Source of the DNA: Ariolimax columbianus
Lineage: Eukaryota; Mollusca; Gastropoda; Stylommatophora; Arionidae
Direction of reading: 5' to 3'
Assembly (NCBI GenBank): GCA_036924085.1
Contig: JAVGWX010000006.1
Coordinates: 43,672,252-43,736,251 of the forward strand
Length of the DNA stretch: 64,000 bases
Part shown: in pieces, positions 54,971 to 64,000 of the stretch
How the letters are laid out: the number at the start of each line of letters is the position of its first letter
How positions within the stretch are numbered: position 1 is the stretch's first letter
Position numbers and translations under genes: made by a program
The notes under the pieces: generated by a model
Seen by the model: only the letters and a program-made list of their open reading frames with translations
The model's database searches: none
Told to the model about the DNA's origin: nothing

Positions 54971-55944
54971 ATACAAAATTACCAACACAAACACTTTCAG
55001 AGAAAACCAGTAATGAACAAAAACCTCAGAGATAATTTGTGTAATAGTTAACACAGTGTCTTTGGAAATTCCAGGCATTTCTTCCATTCACTCTCGCGAA
55101 CAATTATTCGTCCATCCCTATCGACCGACATGTCAATCGTTTGTCATTTAATCTGGAATTTTCTATCCATTTTCTGAGGATTACAATGACGCAAGATATT
55201 GAGAGCAAGATCCTGCTGCATCTTATCATTTCATGTAAGCTATGAGATAGCAGGGATGAATTCTCTGTTCCATCGATGTCTGTCCATAGACAGTTCTGCT
55301 TTCTTTTTCAAGATTTTCATGTCCATTTCGGGAAACGATTTGTCCAACGCATCCTCGTCTAGATCTTCCTCTCTTTCTTATTTTCGACGTTGTTCTTTGA
55401 GCAAAAGATCATGTAGTCAATTAAATCTTAACACATGGAGTATGTATGTGTTTTTGTGACAATTAGTTAGTCTGTCTTCATATAGATTGTTCTTCACATG
55501 TTAATGTTGAGGATATAGTCTTTATATATTGTTCCAATGACATCCATTTGATATTCATAGTTCGAGTGCACAATAAAAGATAAAAATAATTAATGACTTC
55601 ATTAACTTAATTTTCATTATTATCTCTTTATATTTTCTTAGTACCGTATGCATTGTAAGTATGTGTGCTGTATGTGCAGTCGTTCCTCGTATTTCTGCTT
55701 TTGTACAGCCTTCACCAATTATTTAAACCTGATATTTAAACTTTTTTACTATCTCCAAATATGTCTGTTTGTAGATAACCTGTCTAAAATTCCATTCTTG
55801 TTTTTTGTCATTAGCGGGGATCTTTGCTATGTTGATTTCCAAAACATATTTTCTGGAGATGGTTTCAGGCCTGATTGATTGTTCTTGCAGCTATTATTAG
55901 ATCCACAGACTTAACAATTATAGTTCATTTATGAGCAGCTAAGG
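54971..55944. other. No gene recognised
   Basis: A minus stretch near 55250-55420 has charged residues (LDEDALDKSFPEMDMKILKK), possibly a TE remnant, but no motif allows assignment. Confidence 0.35.
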
Positions 55945-56665
55945 TTGTTCTTCTACTGTTGTCGTCTCACGTTCTACCAGCATGTAGCCTAGTGTCGTCT
56001 CGCGTTCTACCGGTTTGTAGCCCAGTGTCGTCTCACGTTCTACTGGCTTGTAGCACAGTGTCGTCTCGCGTTCTACCGGCTTGTAGCCTAGTGTCGTCTC
56101 ACGTTCTTCTGGCTTGAAGCCAAATGTCATCTCAAGTTCTACCATCGTGTAGCCAAGTGTCGTCTCACGATCTACTGGCTTGTAGCCCATGGTCATCTCA
56201 CGTTCTACCGGCTTGTAGCCCAGTGTCATCTCACGTTCCTCCATCGTGTAGCCCAGTGTCGTCTCGCGTTCTACTGGCTTGTAGCCCAGTGTCGTCTCGC
56301 GTTCTACTGGCTTGTAGCACAGTGTCGTCTCGCGTTCTACCGGATTGTAGACTAGTTTCGTCTCACGTTCTACTGGATTGTAGCCCAGTGTCGTCTTGCG
56401 TTGTACCGGCTTGTAGCCTAGTGTCGTCTCACGTTCTACTGGCTTGTAGTCAAGTGTCATCTCACGTTCTACCATCTTGTAGCCAAGTGTCGTCTCACGT
56501 TCTACTGGCTTGTAGCCCAGTGTCATCTCAAGTTCTACCGGCTTGTAGCCCAGTGTCATATCACGTTCTACCGGCTTGTAGCCCAGTGTCATCTCACGTT
56601 CTACCGGCTTATAGACGAGTGTCATCGCAAGTTATACCGGTTTGTAGCCAAGCGTCGTCGTATGT
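55945..56665. repeat. 33-bp minisatellite, about 21 copies
   Basis: Units of gtcgtctcacgttctaccgg then cttgtagcccagt (33 bp). The minus strand reads 11-residue repeats VERETTLGYKP through 228 open codons and the + strand SSHVLLACSPV through about 200. The period being 11 codons explains both; no start context, signal or flanking exon supports a gene. Confidence 0.93.
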
Positions 56666-56709
56666 ATTGTCTTCCGCCTCTCTCGTGGCGAGAGTGGCAC
56701 ATCCCCACT

Positions 56710-57052
56710 TAAGTAGAAAGACTAATGTCTTTCCAGGCATAACATACTGATCAAATATGTAAGTCAGGGTCAGGCAAAATATTCCAAACGAAGAAACCCA
56801 CCTCGACTGCACTGTAGTCCTCCCTGGAAAAGGGATGTCCTTCTTCTAACGAGGTAGGCGATCGACTTGATCCCTGCTGTACTGAGCATCACGCAGATGA
56901 AGTCAAGCATAGCACAACCGCCTGGAAAACCCCGGTTCACCTTCATAAGTACGCTCGAAATGTGAAGAAATATATTGTAACCCGCCACTAAACGGCCTTT
57001 TCAAGACTCACAAATGAGTGAACCTACTCATTGTGGGCATTTACAACAACAT
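56710..57052 (-). repeat. M7: M repeat with one core unit
   Basis: From + left: gactaatgtctttccaggc, a core unit (cataacatactgatc), body (cctccctggaaaagggatg, cacaaccgcctggaaaacc, cgccactaaacggcctttt, tactcattgtgggcattta) and a short caacaacatc end. Confidence 0.85.
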
Positions 57053-57054
57053 CC

Positions 57055-57245
57055 TCACTTTACGGTATGTCATGTTTACACTGTCTATCCACCTTGTCCT
57101 TGGTCTACCTCTCGCCCTTCTTCCTGATGTTCTGCTGTAGATGGTTGCATGAATAATGTGATCTGGCTGTATTCTCGCAATGTTGTCAAACCAATTCCAT
57201 TTACTGTTGATCGATGTACTATAGCATTTCGCTCATGAGCCGTGT
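57055..57245 (-). mobile_element. LINE 3' end: RT C-terminal fragment
   Basis: The minus strand encodes KWNWFDNIARIQPDHIIHATI and SRTSGRRARGRPRTRWIDSV, then NMTYRK. It matches the RT ends at 10.4 and 15.2 kb (HISRATF, GRARG, RWID). It begins directly at the end of M7. Confidence 0.72.
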
Positions 57246-58049
57246 TCTATGAAGATACTATTTATCCTCTGCTATTTTGCTTGGAGGGAAGTCTTGTGGT
57301 GTCTAGTTAGTGCAGACAGTTTTTGTCGGTTTTTTGTTGTTGTTGCTAGGAAAACATTGAACAATGTGGAAGATACACATAATATCCAATTTTGTTCGAA
57401 GGTGATAACAGCAACAGTAGTATTTTAACATAGACTGGTACAGAGTTTGATAAACTGGTTTTCTATGTCAGAAGTTGCTTAATAAATTATCGTACCGGAA
57501 GACGCAGGCGATGATGGATCTTCACAGCTGGCGTTTCTCAATGCAATTTCGATTTTTTTTAAAAGTTTACTTTTCTTCGCGAATTGCGCCATCACAATCA
57601 CGACTCTGAAACCCAGCCTCCCCATTGGTTGGTTATGTGTGCATAATGAAAAAAGATCAGATACTTTAGCAGTTATCGGAAGCAAAGAGTGACGTGACGT
57701 CTGGTGGGAAGGAAAATGAAAGATAATCTCTTAGAGAACGAGGACTAGAATGGAATCAGACCAGGGGACCAGAGGACCAGAGGAGCTTCTAAACAGTTTC
57801 TTCTAAACCATTATGTTAAGCCAGTGAATTGACTTGTCACTCTAAGTTACTGTTCGGAACAGAGTCCAACAATTGGCAGTCACCGTCGATTAATATTTTC
57901 AAACATTACTTAAGTACTACAAAGCTTTTGTTTGCGTGTACGTTTTTGTTCTATGTCGACTTCACGTGCTTCCTTAAATGGTTCTATTCGGGGAATGTAT
58001 TTCTATTTTGCTAACTTATGCTTTGAAGGCATGTTAATTCTATTTTTAC
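57246..58049. other. No feature recognised
   Basis: Short frames without motifs. Confidence 0.45.

Positions 58050-58957
<908 letters not shown>

Positions 58958-59006
<49 letters not shown>
58958..59006. repeat. (TA)n microsatellite at the right mariner end
   Basis: About 49 bp of TA directly at the terminus. Confidence 0.95.
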
Positions 59007-59009
<3 letters not shown>

Positions 59010-59939
59010 ACTCTTTCTCTCTCTCACACACACACTATTTGCAGTGCTCTAGTTCATGCACCGTCTTGGTGCAATATTGTCTGTTTCACACATAATGTTA
59101 TATTCCTCCCTTCTTTTAATACTCCTTTGCCTCATCCAACATAAATGAAATTGATTCTTTCTTCTGATCTGAGCGATAAGCTGCCTTCCGGTGCCTTTAG
59201 AATGGCAATTAAATCACTTCAGAAAAATTGGCTGTAACTCACAGAGTGTAAAGCCAACATAGCTGACCTGTAATTGTAGAGTATGCAACACTGGATCATC
59301 AACTTTCTACGGCAGGGATCTCATACCAGTGGACAGTTAGTCAGATACTGTCTGCAAAGTCTTATCAAATGGCCACTATTAAAACTATTTCACTATCTCA
59401 CATACACGTTGTCAAACGTTTATAAACCCATGCATTTAACTAGTTCACGCTGACTAATTAGATCAGACACCCGTGTGCAGTTGCGCGTACACTAAAAACT
59501 ACTTGCCAGCTGGAAATCGAAAAGAGTAGGTCTAACGGTCGCTGTTGGGGAAAAATTCGAATAGAAAATCTACTCACATTATTCAAAGGATATTCACCCC
59601 ACAGAGAATATGTCTAAAAAATGGGGACTGTCTAGCTAAAACATTAGGTCTTGGTTTTGAGGTTGATGTAGCGGCATAGATGCGTCTGACGGGCTGCGGA
59701 TCTACCTTGCTCTAAAATACGCTTCCGTCTCCACAAGTCCCAAAAATAGGTGATCGTATATTCCAGGGTCTAACATATGCCGCGGTTGACCTGGCAAGTC
59801 ACTAGTGGATATTCACCTGCCCCAAAAATATGAAACAAAAGAGATACCTCCCGTTATGCTTAACTACATACGTTGACTGAAGGTAGATACATGGATATAC
59901 TCCGTAGTACTTGGAGCTTCAGAACACATTTATTTTTGA
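59007..59939. other. No feature recognised
   Basis: No motif, array or TE end seen. Confidence 0.45.
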
Positions 59940-60500
59940 AATGTTATTACTCATTATTTATGTCATGTAGCATATCCTTTAAAGAACGTCGCTCCCATCA
60001 CAGTATGTTTGAAACAACTCTTTCGCTTGCCAGATCTCCAGCCTCCGACACGGTCATACTCAGGCATATCTGGATATCTTGGTGCCATCGTCTTCTTGTC
60101 TATCCCTTCATCTTTTGCCTGACACTATACCTTTCATCACTAGGCTATCAAGACCGTTGAATCTCTTGATGTGACCAGAGTATTTACATTTTCTGACCAA
60201 AATGGAATTGATAAATCAGGTGTCTTCTATGTTCAACTCTTACCGACTGTCTTTATTTATCTTTTTCTCTGTCCATGGTATTCTGATGATCTTTATGTAA
60301 AATTTTGACTCAAAGGATTCAATTCTTTGCATGAAAGTTTTGGTAATCGTCTATGATTCGAAAACATATGCTGCCACAGGAAAAACATAGGCTTTCAAGA
60401 CTTTCACTTTTGTAGTTTTGTTGGGGCTCTGCCATATTTTCTTCACATTGTTCAGCCACTGCGTTGTCAAGGCTAGTCTGCTTCTGAATTACTCATTAGC
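59940..60500 (-). mobile_element. LINE 3' end: RT C-terminus
   Basis: The minus strand has, across frames: VKVLKAYVFPVAAYVFES (60390), KTFMQRIESFESKFYIKIIRIPWTE (60310), KCKYSGHIKRFNGLDSLVMKG (60190), SGKR.RDRQEDDGT and GATFFKGYAT (59975). It is the same group as the 50.1-51.2 kb LINE, but no ATG tail is visible. Confidence 0.75.
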
Positions 60501-60619
60501 AAGTCATTCTCGTGAAGTCTTAAGCGACCGGTTTCTCGACAACGGAGTTAATCTTGTGCGGCTTCTACCCTGTCTCAAATCGTGTAGTTTTGTCACAATG
60601 TTACCAGTGGATGGTTGGG

Positions 60620-60830
60620 TTGTTCATATCACTTGCAGTCGCCCCAAAGCGGACATGCAAGAGCTGTGGAGTCTGGACTGTTGGTTCTCAGGTTGGCATT
60701 GATCAACTCTTTCACGGTGATCGGGCAAGGCTTTAGCAGGGTCGTTGACTTCATTACTTTTCTCCGGCTGCTGTTTACTTGTAACTATGCTGCCTCCTAG
60801 GTAAGTACACTGACGAGACATCCAGGATAG
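60620..60830 (-). mobile_element. Possible RT thumb fragment
   Basis: The minus strand begins CTYLGGSIVTSKQQPEKS, similar to the YLGSxIxT segment of LINE RTs. The following residues are not clearly RT. Tentative. Confidence 0.4.
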
Positions 60831-60904
60831 GGTAGGTGTATGACATTTTCATGAAAACGTGCTGTGTAAAGATTATCAAGTATAGGAATATTTTCAATTT
60901 TTGA

Positions 60905-61137
60905 AGTGAATATAAGCGCAGTGGAAGAGCACTCTCTTTTCATGACAAAGGTACGGGGCTCAACTCCCACTACCGGCAGCTCCAGCTGTAAATGGATACC
61001 TTTCTTATTGTTAGGGAAGGAAAAGACAGCGAAGAAGGAAAATGGCCACCCCATTTCACAAGCTGAGGCTTAGTAAACTGATGTCTCTAACACGTAATTC
61101 TGCTGAAGGACTTCCTTTTCCTTTACCTTGTTACGTA
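60905..61137 (+). mobile_element. SINE4: tRNA-headed SINE
   Basis: Head gaatataagcgcagtggaag (A box) and cggggctcaactcccac (B-box-like), followed by a non-coding body to ccttttcctttaccttg. Only this copy was noticed in the window. Confidence 0.6.
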
Positions 61138-61139
61138 TA

Positions 61140-61420
61140 GGGGATTCCGTGGCGAAGTGGTTAAGCCGTCGGCTTTGTGATCAGGTGATGTGGGTTCGAC
61201 TACGGACTCCGTCGTCTTTTTCACGTGTGCTTGATGCAGAGTCCCCTGCGTCTCATTGTACCTCCTAGTCGTCTTGTCCTTGACTTGCCACTGGGCCCGA
61301 GTGGCATGAGACGAGAGAGTGAGGATAAAAAGTAGCGGAGTTAATCCTTATTAAAAATAGCGCTAGCAAAATAAATTATGCCGTCATCGTTTACAATGGA
61401 CGGCGGCCTTTGCCTTTGCC
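61140..61420 (+). mobile_element. SINE3: tRNA-headed SINE with TSD
   Basis: Head ggggattccgtggcgaagtgg then ttaagccgtcggctttgtga and tgggttcgactacgg, close to a tRNA with A and B boxes. An 11-bp direct repeat with one mismatch, tgttac[g/a]tata, lies at 61129-61139 and 61421-61431. Inserted at the tail of SINE4. Confidence 0.75.
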
Positions 61421-61431
61421 TGTTACATATA

Positions 61432-62334
61432 TAATGTTATGCAAATGAATGAAAAGTTTTAATTACGAAAATTTTACCTAATTAATTAACTTAATTTCTC
61501 GCTATGGTAGTCGACTTTCAAAATGTGTAACTTTTCTGTTTGTATGTCAATAAATATGATTTTATTGTGTGTAGAGACACAATTGAATAACAAACGTGTG
61601 GGTGTTACTGTTTTTGTTGTGTGTTTGTTAGTTTCTGAGATTCAAAAAGATTAAGTTGAAAATTTATGAAAATCTTGGAAAAATTTTTGACTCGGTTGCT
61701 AGTTCTAGAAGCTCCGATAGAAAACAATGGAACCCACAACAATGTATCGATACTGTGTTTACAAAGTCGACACATCTGTTAGTTTCCAATTCAAATGTAG
61801 TTCTTTCATCTAAATATACAAAATAAACAGATCTACTCGATAAAGATCTTTACAAACAACCTACTTCACCTTTCGATAAAAGTCGGCTTGCTCCAAAGGG
61901 CGTATACAAAATTAAAAATGTTCAAAAGCCATTTGTAATCTAACATACGATACTATTAGCGGCAGAATATCGTGTGTAGATGGAAGACGTGTCCAGCATT
62001 TAAAAAATGGCTATCGGGAGTTTAACAAAAAATATTCTTTTTAGAATTCCGTTTTTGTAGGCCGAGTTGGTCAGCTAGTTCTCGACCCTGGTGTGCTAAA
62101 GGTTAAGCCAATTTAGCAGCTCTCCGGAATTGTAAGGAAGTTTGAGATCCGGTATATCGGCTCATCGCAGTGAATAAGTTGAATAATAGCACAGTGTAAT
62201 CTCGGTTTTTTTTTTGGAAGCTGAGAAATAGTCAAGTATGTATTTTTTTATAGTTTAATTTTGTTTAGTCGAAGAATCAACGCCTTTCTATACCGTTTAA
62301 CCTACATGTGATCCGTTCTCCTCCATATGTTTAT
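61432..62334. other. No gene recognised
   Basis: AT-rich. A segment at 62145-62180 (ccggtatatcggctcatcg) resembles the hairpin element at 44.9 kb. Confidence 0.4.
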
Positions 62335-62625
62335 AGAATCTCAGTACAATGCACGAACTCCGTAGCAACGGCGAGGATCCGGTAATTGATTTTTAATATA
62401 ATTTTCTGGCAGCGGCCGTTAAGCCTACTGTTTTCGATTTCGAACTGTCGATGAATTTTTAACGTGCGTGACACTGTATACGGGCGTCCGATCTCTAAGA
62501 AAAGATGATCCTGAAAATACAGAAAGTCCACTGGGAAAAGAATCCCGGCTTCTACCGTGATTTGAACGCGTAACCTCCAGTACCGAGGCCGATCTCTTAC
62601 CTCGAGACCACTCAGTCTCATTTAT
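62335..62625 (-). mobile_element. SINE5: tRNA-headed SINE
   Basis: On the minus strand: tgagactgagtggtctcgagg (A-box region), gcctcggtactggagg, cgcgttcaaatcacgg (B box), then a body through cgcacgttaaaaattcatcg. Single copy here. Confidence 0.65.
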
Positions 62626-62783
62626 TACAGAGTTATATATTAGTAACAAAGGTTACCAAAACTATTCACCTGAAAGTTAAATACGGAAGTTTTCCTTGAC
62701 ACGATGGTCATCTTCCTGTCGGCTTTTAATAGATACACGATCGATATTACGCATTCCTCACCGATGTGAACTGAGACGCTAGT

Positions 62784-63550
62784 CCAGTCAGGCATAACAT
62801 ACTGACCAAGACGTCGCGTCAGGGTCAGGCACAACTTAACTGATCAAGACGTCGCGCCAGGGTCAGGCACAACATTACTGACCAGGACGTGGCGCCAGGA
62901 TCAGGCACAACATTACTGACCAGGACGTCGCGTCAGGGTCAGGCACAACATAACTGACCAGGACGTGGCGTCAGGGCCAGGCACAACATAACTGATCAGG
63001 ACGTCGCGTCAGGGTCAGGCACAACATAACTGATCAGGACGTCGCGTCAGGGTCAGGCACCACATAACTGATCAGGACGTCGCGTCAGGGTCAGGCACAA
63101 CATTACTGACCAGGACGTCGCGTCAGGGTCAGGCACAACATAACTGACAAAGACGTCGTGTCAAAGTCAGGCACATTACACTGACCAGGACGTCGCGTCA
63201 GGGTCAGGCACAAAATAATTGACCAAAACGTCGCGTCATGGTCAGCCAAATTACACTGACCAAGACTAAAATTTAATGTCCATGTAGCGTTCCATTGAAA
63301 CAATCTGTTTTTTAGGCAATATGGCTGACGAGATGAGGATCGATGTAATCACCGTAGCAGTGAGCACCACGCAGATGAAGCGCAGCCGCCTCTAGGACCC
63401 ATGTCCACTTTCCGCAGCATGCTCGGAAAGTCAGGAAAGCCACTTAACCCGCCACTCAACGTCCTTAACAGATCGCACAAAAGGGTAAACTTACTTATTG
63501 TGGTCATTCAACAACAACAACAACAACAACAACAGCAACAACAGCAACAA
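62784..63550 (-). repeat. M8: M repeat with a long 38-bp core array
   Basis: About 12 core units of tcaggcacaacataactgat then caggacgtcgcgtcaggg (62790-63265). Then the body (gttccattgaaacaatctg, gcgcagccgcctctaggac, cgccactcaacgtcc, ttacttattgtggtcattc) and a (CAA/CAG)n tract (63508-63550). Confidence 0.9.
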
Positions 63551-63589
63551 GATTCCCCACCAAATACACACTTAGATACACTGCGAGGA

Positions 63590-63905
63590 AGGAAGACTAA
63601 TGTCTAGTCAGGCACAACATACTGATCAGACATGTTAGTTCGCGTCAGGCAAAATATACTGTCCAAGACCCTCACCTTTCTGGAAACGGATTGTTCTTCT
63701 TGGTAGTCTGGCTAACGATGTGGGGGATCGACGTGATCCCCGCTGTAGTGAACTCCACGCAGAAGAAGACAATCATAGCACAACCGCCTGGAGGACCGCG
63801 CTCGCCTTCATCAGGATGGTCGGAATATGAGGAAAGCCACTAAACCCGCCACTTAACGTCCTTTACAGATCGCACAAAAGGGTAAGCTTACTCATTGTGG
63901 TCATT

Positions 63906-63940
<35 letters not shown>

Positions 63941-63946
63941 ACACCT
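63590..63946 (-). repeat. M9: M repeat with one core unit
   Basis: gactaatgtctagtcaggc, a single core, body (gggggatcgacgtgatcccc, cacaaccgcctggaggacc, cgccacttaacgtcc, ttactcattgtggtcattc) and a CAA/CAG tract (63907-63944). It lies in the same orientation as M8, 40 bp away. Confidence 0.9.
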
Positions 63947-64000
63947 TCTATGCCGACAAACACACTTAGATACACTGTCGTAATCGTGTTCCAGTATAAA

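Noticed and set aside
55939..56625. 228-codon minus frame as a host gene
   Set aside because: 33-bp periodicity keeps both strands open; no supporting exon or signal. Kept only as a finding.
61140..61215. Genuine tRNA gene
   Set aside because: A and B boxes are present but no complete cloverleaf was recognised, and a SINE body and TSD follow.

Overview
The window looks like intergenic, repeat-saturated DNA from an invertebrate animal. Its RNase H-bearing and RTE/L2-like non-LTR retrotransposons (LINEs), tRNA-headed SINEs, mariner remnants and abundant minisatellites fit a lophotrochozoan, most plausibly a mollusc. That placement is inference from TE style; no host gene, functional tRNA or intact rRNA gene was recognised. 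Almost every longer open reading frame is a decayed TE fragment or a tandem array whose unit is a multiple of three bases.

0-12 kb: an AAC-rich tract, a tRNA-headed SINE with a 49-bp array inside it, three copies (A-C) of one LINE family (here H1: RT plus RNase H, GAA tail), a second RNase H LINE whose own coding sequence has become a 42-bp minisatellite, and GATGAT-tailed LINE ends. 12-30 kb: more RT and RNase H fragments, VNTRs, H1 copy D, two copies of a dispersed repeat with a 35-38 bp internal minisatellite (here M), a LINE with an endonuclease start, a mariner whose C-terminal codons have become a 44-45 bp minisatellite, and a full SINE-like element (here P) with a perfect 14-bp target-site duplication (TSD). 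30-45 kb: a deleted mariner with both ends, RT fragments on both strands, and the best-preserved RT ORF (34.7-38.1 kb). That ORF is split by a 1,335-bp retroelement carrying antisense 28S rRNA 3'-end sequence and flanked by 11-bp TSDs. 45-64 kb: RNase H and RT remnants, a MITE, a 42-bp and a 33-bp array, more P and M copies, a palindromic mariner between TA microsatellites, and several tRNA-derived SINEs.

The parts are related. The 28S-headed element ends in the same 3' tail as the H1 LINE, which suggests H1 machinery mobilised it. P, the 28S-headed element and SINE1 share an internal block. At least three minisatellites are amplifications of codons inside TEs. Family names H1, M, N, P and SINE1-5 are local labels for this window only.
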